A stretch of 64,000 nt of DNA, from NCBI GenBank assembly GCA_025163595.1, contig CP104100.1, forward strand, positions 1 to 64,000, written 5' to 3'. The position numbers and the translations under genes are program-made. Below, one piece after another: positions 46,766 to 55,130 of the stretch. The number at the start of each line of letters is the position of its first letter. Position 1 is the first letter of the stretch. Source of the stretch: Phaeobacter sp. G2 (GTDB lineage Bacteria > Pseudomonadota > Alphaproteobacteria > Rhodobacterales > Rhodobacteraceae). The notes below the pieces were generated by a model. It worked only from the letters and a program-made list of their open reading frames with translations, was not told where the DNA came from and did not search any database.

Positions 46766-47577
46766 AACGCATGAGCTGGTTCAATACGGTCTCGCTGACG
46801 CTTGGCTTTGCCTTCCTCTATGTGCCGATGCTGATTCTGGTGATCTACAGTTTCAACGAAAGCAAACTTGTCACCGTCTGGGCGGGGTTCTCGACCAAAT
46901 GGTACGGCGAGTTGATGCAGAACGAAGCCTTTCTCAACGCCGCATGGGTGACGATCAAAGTCGCGGTGGTCTCGTCAACAATCGCAACGGTTCTGGGCAC
47001 CATGGCCGCCTATGTTCTGGTGCGTGGGGGACGGTTTATGGGGCGCACCCTGTTTTCAGGGATGATCTACGCGCCCCTGGTGATGCCCGAAGTCATCACC
47101 GGCCTATCGCTGCTTTTGCTGTTCATCGGCATTGGGTTGGATCGCGGTGTGCTGACCATCGTGCTGGCCCATACGACATTTTCCATGTGCTATGTCTCAG
47201 TGGTGGTCTCTTCACGGCTGGTGACCTTTGACAGGTCGCTGGAAGAGGCGGCGCTGGATCTGGGCTGTTCCCCCGTCGAGGCCTTTCGCCTGGTCACCTT
47301 GCCAATTATCGCGCCTGCGGTGGTGTCAGGCTGGCTCCTGGCCTTTACCCTGTCGCTGGACGATCTGGTTATCGCCTCCTTCACCTCGGGACCTGCGGCC
47401 ACAACCCTGCCGATCAAGATCTACTCGGCGGTGCGCCTTGGGGTGTCTCCTGAGATCAATGCGCTTTCGACCCTGATGATCGCGATTGTCACCATCGGCG
47501 TCCTTACCGCCTCGCTGGTCAACAAACGCCAGATCGTACGGCAAAAGCGCGATGAAAATGCCGCGGAGCGCAGCTGA
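46762..47577 (+). CDS. potI: Putrescine-type ABC transporter permease
   Basis: A 271-residue inner-membrane permease with six predicted helices and the EAA loop (EEAALDLGCSPVEAFRLVTLPI, about 152-173). ATG 46762 (MKRMSWFNTV) overlaps the potH stop (ATGA) and follows GGAGG; the frame is open further upstream only as an overlap with potH. The stop overlaps the FAD oxidase start. Confidence 0.9.
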   Translation: MKRMSWFNTVSLTLGFAFLYVPMLILVIYSFNESKLVTVWAGFSTKWYGELMQNEAFLNAAWVTIKVAVVSSTIATVLGTMAAYVLVRGGRFMGRTLFSGMIYAPLVMPEVITGLSLLLLFIGIGLDRGVLTIVLAHTTFSMCYVSVVVSSRLVTFDRSLEEAALDLGCSPVEAFRLVTLPIIAPAVVSGWLLAFTLSLDDLVIASFTSGPAATTLPIKIYSAVRLGVSPEINALSTLMIAIVTIGVLTASLVNKRQIVRQKRDENAAERS

Positions 47578-48896
47578 TGCGGCGGATCTTTTCCGCCTAT
47601 GCCTATGGTCCCGGCCCCCGCGAAAATTGCTGGTGGGATGAGACCATAGCCGCCCCTCTCTGGCCTCAGCAGGCCGGAGAGATGCAGGTTGACGTTGCAG
47701 TCATCGGTGGTGGCTTTACCGGAATGTCAGCTGCGCTGCATCTGGCAGAAAGTGGCGCCCGCGTTGCGGTTCTGGAGGCGGAAACCCCCGGCTGGGGCGC
47801 CTCCGGGCGCAACGGCGGCTTTTGTTGCCTGGGCGGTACCATGCTGTCGGGCAGCGCCATGCAGCGCAAGTTCGGCGATGAAGCCACCAGAACCTATATG
47901 GAGGCAGAGCTGGCCGCAATTGATCTGGTACGCGGCCTGCTGGACCGCCACGGGATCGCAGCAGACACCCATTCCAAGGGGGAAACCCGGATGGCGCACA
48001 GCCCGCGCGCCATGGCTGCCCTGCGTCGCGAAGCCGAGGAAATCACCGCGGCGGGCGGCACCGCGCATCTTCTGGAACAAGACGCGCTCGCAGATCAGGG
48101 TCTGAACGGAACCTTCTTTGGCGCCCTGACAGCACCTGTTGGGTTTGGCCTCAACCCGCGCAAGTATCTCTTTGGCATTGCCCGCGCCGCTGAAAACGCA
48201 GGTGCCAGTCTTTTCCAAAACAGCCCCGTAACCCACCTGGCGTCCGCGTCCGACGGGCATCTCCTAACCACCCCTGGTGGGCAAGTTCGCGCCAAACAAG
48301 TGATCATTGCCACCAATGGATACTCTTGGGACGGTCTGCCAAAGTGGCTGTCAGGTCGGTATCTGCCCGCACAATCAAGCGTCATGGTCACCCGCCCTTT
48401 GACGGATGACGAGTTGCAGGCACAGGGTTGGTTCAGCGATCAGATGGCCTATGACACCCGCAACCTGCTGCACTATTTCCGCCTGATGCCGGACCGGAGG
48501 TTCCTGTTTGGTATGCGCGGCGGGCTGTTTGCCTCGCCCCGTGCAGAGGCCTCTATTCGCCGACTTCTGCGCAAGCATTTTGACACCATGTTTCCGGCCT
48601 GGCGTGGCGTAGAAGGCACCCATTTCTGGTCCGGGATGGTCTGCATGTCGCGTAACCTTGTGCCCTTTGTTGGGCCGGTTCCCGATACTCCGGGGATGTT
48701 TGCGGGGCTGTGCTATCACGGCAATGGCGTCGCCATGGGCAGCTATGCCGGGCGGTTGCTGGCGGATCTGGTACAGGGCCGCGCGCCTGATCTGCCCTAT
48801 TCGCCGGTGATGCAGGGCATGGCCCGGTTTCCCTTTGGCCCAGCCCGCCGCATCGTCATGCCACCAGCCTATGCTCTGTTGGGAATGCAGGATTGA
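47577..48896 (+). CDS. FAD-dependent amine oxidase, gamma-glutamylputrescine oxidase-like
   Basis: A 439-residue DAO-family flavoprotein. The FAD-binding GGGFTG is at 44-49 and the family N-terminal CWWDET near 18-23 is typical of PuuB-like oxidoreductases, which oxidise gamma-glutamylputrescine or related amines and release hydrogen peroxide. Overlap with potI (TGATG) makes it the last gene of the transporter operon. No puuA, puuC or puuD is in the window, so a complete Puu pathway is not shown. Its 3' end overlaps a convergent gene by 28 bp. Confidence 0.85.
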   Translation: MRRIFSAYAYGPGPRENCWWDETIAAPLWPQQAGEMQVDVAVIGGGFTGMSAALHLAESGARVAVLEAETPGWGASGRNGGFCCLGGTMLSGSAMQRKFGDEATRTYMEAELAAIDLVRGLLDRHGIAADTHSKGETRMAHSPRAMAALRREAEEITAAGGTAHLLEQDALADQGLNGTFFGALTAPVGFGLNPRKYLFGIARAAENAGASLFQNSPVTHLASASDGHLLTTPGGQVRAKQVIIATNGYSWDGLPKWLSGRYLPAQSSVMVTRPLTDDELQAQGWFSDQMAYDTRNLLHYFRLMPDRRFLFGMRGGLFASPRAEASIRRLLRKHFDTMFPAWRGVEGTHFWSGMVCMSRNLVPFVGPVPDTPGMFAGLCYHGNGVAMGSYAGRLLADLVQGRAPDLPYSPVMQGMARFPFGPARRIVMPPAYALLGMQD

Positions 48897-49666
48897 TCCA
48901 TGGCTGCCCGTTCCAGCTCAAAGGCGTGCTGGTCCACCGGATTTCCATCGGCGCAGCGCCACAGGCAATACGCCGCCATACGCCAGTGAAACCAAGGCTT
49001 TAACGACAGGTAGCGCCCCACGACCGCTGTATCAGGATAGGCCGCAAGAAAGGCCTCCTCTTCAGCCGGTGACAGCGCAGCGCCCCGGTACAGCACCTGC
49101 ATGGCTGGTGACAAAAACAGCGCCAGATCCTCGCTTGGGTCGCCCATTTGCGGGCATTGCCAGTCGATCAGGGTCAGCGTGCCATCATGCGCCAATAGGT
49201 TTCCCGGCACCGGATCCCCGTGGATCAGCGACAGCAGCGGCAAAGGTGGCACCTGACCGATGGGGCGCAGTGCCCGCAGCTCTGCCACACGATCGGGGTC
49301 TGCGGTGCACCGGTTGAGAATCGCATCCCCCTGCGCCTCCAGCGCGGCGCTGCCATTGACGCCGCGCGGCAAGCCGCTGAATTCAGGTTGGTCATGCAAC
49401 CGACCCAAAAGCTGGGCAACATGGCCGCTGTCGCGCTGCCAGGGCGCTCCGGTGATGTGACCATAGATCAGCCAATCATGGCCTTCAAAGCGCCCCGCCC
49501 CCAACAGGACAGGCACCATGCCAGTCCCGGCAAGAGCCACAAGCGCGGCGGCTTCCCGAGCGGGATCATTGGCAAACAGCGGATTGTCATGCTGACGCTG
49601 ATAGAGCTTTACCACCCTGTCGCCACAGCGCCAGACCCGGTTAGAGCGCCCCCCCTGCAACGGCAA
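48869..49666 (-). CDS. APH-family phosphotransferase (choline/aminoglycoside kinase-like)
   Basis: A kinase-fold protein of about 265 residues. Conserved segments are the ATP-lobe GGRSNRVWRCGDRVVKLY, the catalytic SLIHGDPVPGNLL (HxDxxxxN) and the metal-binding LIDWQ. It resembles choline or thiamine kinases, including YcfN-type proteins. The start is unusual: TTG 49666 is the only common start codon in the frame. Translation upstream for about 35 codons, to a stop at 49772-49774, still looks protein-like (IDFDQRFFRSLTAQGLDVAA), so the real start may be a rare codon such as CTG 49744. The end overlaps the convergent oxidase. Confidence 0.78.
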   Translation of the reverse strand: MPLQGGRSNRVWRCGDRVVKLYQRQHDNPLFANDPAREAAALVALAGTGMVPVLLGAGRFEGHDWLIYGHITGAPWQRDSGHVAQLLGRLHDQPEFSGLPRGVNGSAALEAQGDAILNRCTADPDRVAELRALRPIGQVPPLPLLSLIHGDPVPGNLLAHDGTLTLIDWQCPQMGDPSEDLALFLSPAMQVLYRGAALSPAEEEAFLAAYPDTAVVGRYLSLKPWFHWRMAAYCLWRCADGNPVDQHAFELERAAMDQSCIPNRA

Positions 49667-49815
49667 GGGCGCAGCGACATCTAGCCCCTGCGCCGTGAGC
49701 GATCGAAAAAACCGCTGGTCAAAATCTATATCCAGGCCTTGCAGGGCATCACACTCCGGTCGGTGCCCCGTTTAACCGCAGGGCACCCTCTCTAGACCTC
49801 GCGACGCCCGCTGAA

Positions 49816-50511
49816 TCAAGCCTCTTCTGGCGCAGGTGTTTCTGCGCTTGGATCCCGCAACGCGGTCACAGAGGTTGCCAGAATCGCAAACCCGGTCTCG
49901 TTGATCAAGACCACGTCACTGCCTGCAAGTTGGGTTTCCTGAACGGTGGTGTAAACTTCCGCCATCTCTGACAGGACAACCTCACCATCCACCGAGCTCT
50001 CAACGATAAAGGTATAGTCCCCGGCCGGGGCCATATCACCGCTGAAATCGGTTCCATCCCAATCATAGGGCTCCGCGCTCACCGGCAGCTCAATGCGGTT
50101 GACCTCGTCACCATCGGCATTTCGCACCACCAGCGTGACTTCATCCGCTGCGGCTGCAGGGTTGGGCGACACATTGACCGGGTTGACGCCATCAAAACTC
50201 GCCGCCGTGGCTGCGCGCACTTGCATGCCCACCCAGCCGGTCAGCGCCGCCATATTGCCCAGTCCCAACTGCTCCAGCGCCGAGCCAAGGTTGTCATTGG
50301 TCAGAACCTGCTGTTCAACCATCGAGAATTCCGCCAGCTGTGAGGCGTATTCCGTGTTGTCCATCGGCTCTGTCGGATCCTGATATTTGGCCTGCGCCGT
50401 CAACAGCTTGATGAAGGTGTCAAAATCAGATGTCAGGTTGGTACCGCCACCAGCGGCGGAACTGTTTGTTGTTGCGGTGTTATAGTTGTTGCCGGAAACT
50501 TCGGTTGTCAT
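49816..50511 (-). CDS. flgD: Flagellar hook capping protein FlgD
   Basis: A 231-residue protein that caps the growing hook and is needed for hook assembly. The conserved N-terminal segment DFDTFIKLLTAQAKYQDP (about 29-46) with PMDNTEYASQLAEFSMVEQQ is diagnostic. A FlgD tudor/Ig-like part follows (about 95-200). It is exported by the flagellar type III system. It starts 3 bp after the fliK stop, so fliK-flgD form an operon on minus, separate from the plus-strand flagellar genes. Confidence 0.95.
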   Translation of the reverse strand: MTTEVSGNNYNTATTNSSAAGGGTNLTSDFDTFIKLLTAQAKYQDPTEPMDNTEYASQLAEFSMVEQQVLTNDNLGSALEQLGLGNMAALTGWVGMQVRAATAASFDGVNPVNVSPNPAAAADEVTLVVRNADGDEVNRIELPVSAEPYDWDGTDFSGDMAPAGDYTFIVESSVDGEVVLSEMAEVYTTVQETQLAGSDVVLINETGFAILATSVTALRDPSAETPAPEEA

Positions 50512-50514
50512 CAG

Positions 50515-52404
50515 TTAGACCCTCATGTCCACGCCGGCATTTCCCAGCCGGAGATGTTGTACCTGTTTTTCTGCAAGCTCAGTTGCAGACAGGTCGTCCA
50601 TTTCAGTTGTTCCGGATCTGCCCGGTCCGGATTTGCTATCGCCTTCGCTACTGGTGTGACCACCCGAGGCGCCACCACCGTTGAATTCGAAGGAAACCGT
50701 TTCAAAGCCCATTTTTCGGAACTCATCCGCCAACTCGTTGATATGGCGGCGCATCAGGTCGCCGGTTTCAGCACGCTCGGTCTGGATGACCACGGTAATG
50801 CCGGTTTCGCTGGTGGAGACCCGCATCTTGACCCGACCCAGTTCCTCTGGGTTCAGCGCCACATCAACGTTGCGCTCCCCCTTGGCAACAAAAGCCTGGG
50901 CCAGCTGCGCCGCAACCAGGCGTGGGGTTTCAGGTCGATGCACAGTTCCGGGCTGAAAAACGGCTTCGGTCAATAGCTGTGACAGGCCCGGCAAATTCGA
51001 CGGGGTTTCAAAGCTCAGCAGTGGCGAATCGGCACTCTGCCCGCCCTTAGCTGCGGCATCCCCGGCAAGCATCTGGGCCGTAAAGGCCTGTTGAACAGCG
51101 CTGATCTGCACAGCTGCGGCTGTCGGTTTGGTGGCTGGAGTGGCACTCGCATTTCCGGATACCACGGCCTGCGCTTCACGTGATTCGCGTGCGCGGCCTT
51201 CTGCGCGGCGGCCCGGTTCAGTGGGAGCTGCGGTGCGGGTTTGCCCCGCAACGGCTGCCAGAACCTCACCGGAGCTCGCGGATTTTCCAGTTGTTTCCCG
51301 CTGCGAAGTCTCGGCTTTGGTCTCTGCGGCGGGCTCATCCACCTGCGCGGCCTTGGCCTCATTCACCCCGGCGGTTTGTGGCATAGGTGTCGATTTGCCG
51401 GTGGTGGTACGCGAATCGCCTGGACGAAGAGCACCATCCTGAGACCGGGCACCAGCCAGTACAGTGGATGCGACCTCTGGCGTATCACTCTGCGCCTGGT
51501 CCGGTTTTGCAGCCTGACCCGCGTCCACAGCATCGGCTGGGCTTTGGGTCTGTGCCGCTACCGCCTGGGTGGAGCTTTTCTGTGCGGCAGTCGATGTCTG
51601 TGCTGTCGTCGCAGCAGCCAGGCCGGCGGCGGCTGGCTGAGCAGACGTGCGGCTAACATTTACCGCCTCGCCCTCAACAGCCTCAGTCATCGATTCGGGA
51701 GCGGCCTCTGCCAGTGTCACCTGCGCGGTGACATCATCGCCTTCACCACCCGCGATAGCGGCCGCTGCATTGCTAACAGGCGCATTGGCAACAGGTGCAG
51801 TCTTGCCGGTCTTTCCAGCCATCTCAGGATCTGCTGAGGCGCTTGCAGTGGTTGGTTTCAGGTCAGCGTCTTGGCGCAGGCCCAAAGGCGGCACCTCTGC
51901 CCCCTGCGCCGCGCTCTCTGTTTCACCAGCCACCATTGCAGTCTCAGCTTCAGTGTCACCGTCTGTTGCATCAGCCTCGGTGTCACCGTCTGTTGCATCA
52001 GCCTCAGAGCCCTCTGCAGCAGCGCCTTCGGTAAATTCTTCAGTTTGCTGGGGAATATTGCCTTCGATCGCGTCCGAATCTACAGCGGTTTCGGCGGTTT
52101 TCACCCCGTCTTTGGGGTCAGGTGCATCCGCGCTCTCAGCTGCAGTTGATTTACCGGCATTGGAGCCGTTCTGGTCAACTGCTTTGGATCGCTCTTTTGC
52201 TTCCCGCTGCTCTTCTGCCTTCTCCGCCCGAACCGAGCGATCTCTTTCCGCCGCCGATCTCGTCTCTTGCTGTCTGGCACGATCGTCCAGGTGGTCGGAA
52301 AAGCTGCGATTTGCTTGCTGCCGCTGCGGGCCTTCTGCCGCCTTGGCGCCAACTGGGTCTGCAGCGCCTGAGCGCACCTGACCAAAGAGTAGATTTGTAA
52401 GCAT
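50515..52404 (-). CDS. fliK: Flagellar hook-length control protein FliK
   Basis: A 629-residue secreted ruler. The C-terminal Flg_hook domain (about 485-580) carries the conserved VDVALNPEELGRVKMRVS and the following VVIQTERAETGDLMRRH. The first 480 residues are of low complexity, rich in Ala, Glu, Asp, Thr and Gln, as usual for the ruler part. They include a tandem nine-residue DATDGDTEA repeat. Function is to stop hook elongation and switch export to filament proteins. Operon with flgD. Confidence 0.93.
   Translation of the reverse strand: MLTNLLFGQVRSGAADPVGAKAAEGPQRQQANRSFSDHLDDRARQQETRSAAERDRSVRAEKAEEQREAKERSKAVDQNGSNAGKSTAAESADAPDPKDGVKTAETAVDSDAIEGNIPQQTEEFTEGAAAEGSEADATDGDTEADATDGDTEAETAMVAGETESAAQGAEVPPLGLRQDADLKPTTASASADPEMAGKTGKTAPVANAPVSNAAAAIAGGEGDDVTAQVTLAEAAPESMTEAVEGEAVNVSRTSAQPAAAGLAAATTAQTSTAAQKSSTQAVAAQTQSPADAVDAGQAAKPDQAQSDTPEVASTVLAGARSQDGALRPGDSRTTTGKSTPMPQTAGVNEAKAAQVDEPAAETKAETSQRETTGKSASSGEVLAAVAGQTRTAAPTEPGRRAEGRARESREAQAVVSGNASATPATKPTAAAVQISAVQQAFTAQMLAGDAAAKGGQSADSPLLSFETPSNLPGLSQLLTEAVFQPGTVHRPETPRLVAAQLAQAFVAKGERNVDVALNPEELGRVKMRVSTSETGITVVIQTERAETGDLMRRHINELADEFRKMGFETVSFEFNGGGASGGHTSSEGDSKSGPGRSGTTEMDDLSATELAEKQVQHLRLGNAGVDMRV
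51944..51997. repeat. Two-copy 27-bp tandem repeat in fliK
   Basis: Units 51944-51970 and 51971-51997 differ at two bases, and a partial third copy follows. They encode repeats of DATDGDTEA in the low-complexity ruler region of FliK. A multiple-of-three unit means copy changes keep the frame and alter ruler length by nine residues. Confidence 0.75.
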
Positions 52405-52534
52405 TAGGATTCCAGACGTTCTATCTCGATATCCCCAGCTTTAGGCCAAAGGAGTTACGGTAATTTTAACCGCTCTTGGGGCAGTCTGTAAAAAATCAAG
52501 CAAATCTGAATTAAACCTAGAGACGAGGTGCAGA

Positions 52535-52831
52535 ATGCCCAATCTAACAACAGTTCATCCGGCGCCCCCACCGCCGCCCAAGCTTCAGGCGGCATCACAG
52601 GATGCTGCGATTCGCGATGCTGCAAAACAGCTAGAAGCTTCTTTTCTTACAGAAATGCTGAAATCTGCCGGGCTTGGAAAAAGCCGCGAAGGACTTGGCG
52701 GTGGCGGCGAGGGCGAAGATCAGTTCAGCAGTTTTCTGATCCGCGCCCAGGCCGAACAAATTACCGAAGCCGGCGGCATTGGCCTCGCCGAATCGCTGTA
52801 TCACGCAATGAAGGATTCCTCGAATGACTGA
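52535..52831 (+). CDS. flgJ: Rod-binding protein, FlgJ N-terminal type
   Basis: A 98-residue protein with only the rod-binding/rod-cap domain (AAKQLEASFLTEMLKSAGLG and the QFSSFLIRAQAEQITEAGGIGLAESL end). The muramidase domain found in enterobacterial FlgJ is absent, which is normal in Rhodobacterales; peptidoglycan opening must use another enzyme. It overlaps the next gene by 8 bp and is divergent from fliK. Confidence 0.88.
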   Translation: MPNLTTVHPAPPPPPKLQAASQDAAIRDAAKQLEASFLTEMLKSAGLGKSREGLGGGGEGEDQFSSFLIRAQAEQITEAGGIGLAESLYHAMKDSSND

Positions 52832-53204
52832 TCTAAACGCACAACTGACTCACCAGACTCCTCAAAGCCTTATTGATGAGCTGGACGAAATTCTGGACCA
52901 GGAACGCAGCGCCCTGGTGCGCGGTGAACTGAACCAGATCCAGGAACTGTTGACCCGCAAAGAAACAATCATCGCGCAGCTCAATGAGATCGGCACACTC
53001 GAACGCGCGGACCTCGCGCAAGTGCAGACAAAGGTCTCGCGAAACCAGGAGCTGCTCAACAGTGCCATGGAAGGCATCCGCAGTGTCGCTACACGTATGG
53101 CTGAGCTGCGCCGGGTCAAAAAGGGACTTGATGTATATGACCGCGCCGGGCGCAAGGAAAGCTATGGCACCATAACGGGTCAACGTCTGGAGAAACGCAG
53201 CTAA
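52824..53204 (+). CDS. FlgN-like flagellar export chaperone
   Basis: A 126-residue, largely helical protein with coiled-coil character (LDEILDQERSALVRGELNQI, then LLTRKETIIAQL). It resembles FlgN-type chaperones that guard FlgK and FlgL before export, in length, composition and position beside flgJ and flagellin. Direct sequence identity is weak, so I rank it as FlgN-like. It overlaps flgJ by 8 bp and so is translationally coupled. Confidence 0.7.
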   Translation: MTDLNAQLTHQTPQSLIDELDEILDQERSALVRGELNQIQELLTRKETIIAQLNEIGTLERADLAQVQTKVSRNQELLNSAMEGIRSVATRMAELRRVKKGLDVYDRAGRKESYGTITGQRLEKRS

Positions 53205-53261
53205 GCCAGGCGAGCTAAGTCGCGCCAGGGTTTAGTAAAATTCTACGGATTGTAGATTTCG

Positions 53262-53283
53262 GCATTAGCACTCCCTTAGCACC
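53262..53283 (+). promoter_or_regulatory. Direct repeat TTAGCAC upstream of flagellin
   Basis: TTAGCAC occurs at 53265-53271 and 53276-53282, an 11-bp period, giving TTAG-N7-TTAG. The CtrA response regulator binds TTAA-N7-TTAA-like sites in alphaproteobacteria, so this is a relaxed candidate for activator binding about 150 bp before the flagellin gene. Confidence 0.3.
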
Positions 53284-53393
53284 TTTCGCGGCAATGTCTC
53301 CTTGCATCTCATAACTGAGGTGGCGCGAAAGCCGGCAGGCTGAACGCATTGTCAGAAAGACGCCAAAACGCCCTTCGGGGCAGGGAAAACTAC

Positions 53394-53411
53394 TGAGACC
53401 AAAGTGTCTCA
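53394..53411 (+). promoter_or_regulatory. Hairpin in the flagellin leader
   Basis: TGAGAC (53394-53399) pairs with GTCTCA (53406-53411) around a 6-base loop, just before the AAAGGA ribosome binding site and 21 bp before the start codon. FlbT in Caulobacter acts on the flagellin mRNA 5' leader, and flbT lies downstream here, so this is a plausible target. Confidence 0.38.
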
Positions 53412-53431
53412 CTCGCTAAAGGAATAAAGCT

Positions 53432-54256
53432 ATGACCAGCATTCTGACAAACAATGGCGCAATGGTTGCTCTGCAGACGTTGTCCTCCATCAACAGCGAC
53501 CTGACAGATACTCAGAACCAGATCTCTACTGGTAAAGAAGTCGGCGCCGCCAAAGACAACTCTGCCATCTGGGCGATTTCCAAGGTTATGGAATCGGACG
53601 TTGCAGGTTTTGAAGCCGTATCCGACTCGCTGTCGCTGGGTGAATCCACTGTTGCTGTTGCAACTGCAGGCGCCGAGCAGATCACCGAACTTCTGAAAGA
53701 GATGAAGGAAAAAGTTGTTGCGGCAACTGGTGAAAACGTTGATCACACCAAACTCGAAGCTGACGTGGACGAGCTGAAAAACCAGATTACTTCGGTAATT
53801 GGCGCGTCTCAGTTCAACGGCGCCAACCTGCTGAACACCGCCGGTGGCGACATCACTGTTCTGTCTTCGCTGGACCGTGATGCATCTGGTGCTGTGACCG
53901 CCTCCAACATCACCGTCGATTCGGTTGATTTTGAAGCCGGCCTCACCCTGTCATCCGTTGACATGACTGATGCGACAACTGCTGAAGCCTCGATTGACGA
54001 CATCGAAGCCCTGATCCAGGCTGCCGTTGATGGCGCTGCGGCTCTGGGTGCCTCGGCTGCACGTATCGAGCGTCAGAACGAGTTTGTCACCAAAGTGACC
54101 GACGCCATGAAGTCCGGCATTGGTTCGCTTGTCGACACCAACATGGAAGAAGCATCCGCCCGACTGAAAGCTCTGCAGACACAGCAGCAACTTGGTGTTC
54201 AGGCGCTGTCCATTGCCAACTCGGCTCCGGAAACTCTACAGCAGCTGTTCCGTTAA
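53432..54256 (+). CDS. fliC: Flagellin
   Basis: A 274-residue flagellin, the filament subunit. The N-terminal D0/D1 helices (ILTNNGAMVALQTLSSINSD) and the C-terminal EASARLKALQTQQQLGVQAL to the end at residue 274 are conserved, while the central part is short, as typical of Rhodobacterales flagellins. It is preceded by a 230-bp untranslated leader and followed by a strong terminator, so it is probably the most highly expressed gene here. It is one flagellin gene; no second copy is in the window. Confidence 0.95.
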   Translation: MTSILTNNGAMVALQTLSSINSDLTDTQNQISTGKEVGAAKDNSAIWAISKVMESDVAGFEAVSDSLSLGESTVAVATAGAEQITELLKEMKEKVVAATGENVDHTKLEADVDELKNQITSVIGASQFNGANLLNTAGGDITVLSSLDRDASGAVTASNITVDSVDFEAGLTLSSVDMTDATTAEASIDDIEALIQAAVDGAAALGASAARIERQNEFVTKVTDAMKSGIGSLVDTNMEEASARLKALQTQQQLGVQALSIANSAPETLQQLFR

Positions 54257-54264
54257 CAGACCTA

Positions 54265-54300
54265 ACCCAGGGCGTGTCTTTCACGCCCTGGGTCCCTTCT
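54265..54300 (+). terminator. Terminator after flagellin
   Basis: Perfect 12-bp stem ACCCAGGGCGTG (54265-54276) with CACGCCCTGGGT (54282-54293) and a 5-base loop, followed by CCCTTCTC. It separates flagellin from flaF and flbT, though some read-through could link them. Confidence 0.8.
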
Positions 54301-54336
54301 CAGAGAATCTGAAGAAATAATACGTTAGGAAAACAC

Positions 54337-54723
54337 GTGAACGCACTTCTGAAAGCGAAGAGTGCCTATACCGCGGCGAATGCCTCGACCAAGACAACCA
54401 CAGATCATGAGTATGATATCGTTGCTCGTGCGACCCAAAATTTACTTGCCGCCCACAAGACCGCTAGTACGAAAAAGGGCGCCGAAGGCTTTGCTGTATT
54501 AGCCGAGGCACTGCATAAAAATCGCAAGATGTGGACCATCTTCGCAGTTGATCTTGCTGCAAAAGAGAACCAATTGCCGCAAGATGTTAAAGAGAATCTG
54601 TTTTACCTAGCCGAGTTCACCCGCCAACACACCAGCAAGGTCCTATCGCGTAAAGCGAATGTGAGAGCGCTGATTGAAGTCAACATGGCCGTCCTGCGCG
54701 GCCTCCGTAGCGGAGCAACCTAA
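54337..54723 (+). CDS. flaF: Flagellin biosynthesis regulator FlaF
   Basis: A 128-residue protein needed for flagellin translation and filament formation in alphaproteobacteria, working together with FlbT. The family segment AEALHKNRKMWTIFAVDLA (about 57-75) and the C-terminal NVRALIEVNMAVLRGL are present. The start is GTG 54337 (family start NALLKAKSAYTAA). flbT follows after 2 bp, so both are one unit. Confidence 0.9.
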   Translation: MNALLKAKSAYTAANASTKTTTDHEYDIVARATQNLLAAHKTASTKKGAEGFAVLAEALHKNRKMWTIFAVDLAAKENQLPQDVKENLFYLAEFTRQHTSKVLSRKANVRALIEVNMAVLRGLRSGAT

Positions 54724-54725
54724 AT

Positions 54726-55130
54726 ATGAGTGGACTTGTTCTTAAACTTGCCCCTAAAGAGCGGGTTTTGGTAAATGGTGCTGTCATCGAAAATGGTGAC
54801 CGACGGAGCCGTCTGTCTATCGTTACCCCGGATGCCAATATCCTGCGCCTACGGGATGCCATCCATCCCGAAAACGCCAATACACCTGTCCGCCGCGTGT
54901 GCTATGCAGCGCAGCTGGTTCTGACCGGCGATAGTGACCCAGAAGAAGATCGTCTGCCTATGCTGCGTCGGATCGAAGAGCTGAGCCAGGTCTTTGTCGA
55001 CGCCGATAGCCGCTCGGCCCTGGCCGAAGCAACAGAAGCCCTGTTGGAAGACAATCATTACAGGTGTCTGAAGTCCCTGCGCACTTTGCTGCCACGGGAA
55101 GAACGCTTGATGGCGATCCGTCCGTCATGA
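54726..55130 (+). CDS. flbT: Flagellin repressor/regulator FlbT
   Basis: A 134-residue post-transcriptional regulator that binds flagellin mRNA and lowers its stability when hook assembly is incomplete, as known in Caulobacter. The start MSGLVLKLAPKERVLVNGAV and ANTPVRRVCYAAQLVLTG match the family. It begins 2 bp after flaF and overlaps the DUF1217 gene by 4 bp (ATGA). Confidence 0.92.
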   Translation: MSGLVLKLAPKERVLVNGAVIENGDRRSRLSIVTPDANILRLRDAIHPENANTPVRRVCYAAQLVLTGDSDPEEDRLPMLRRIEELSQVFVDADSRSALAEATEALLEDNHYRCLKSLRTLLPREERLMAIRPS

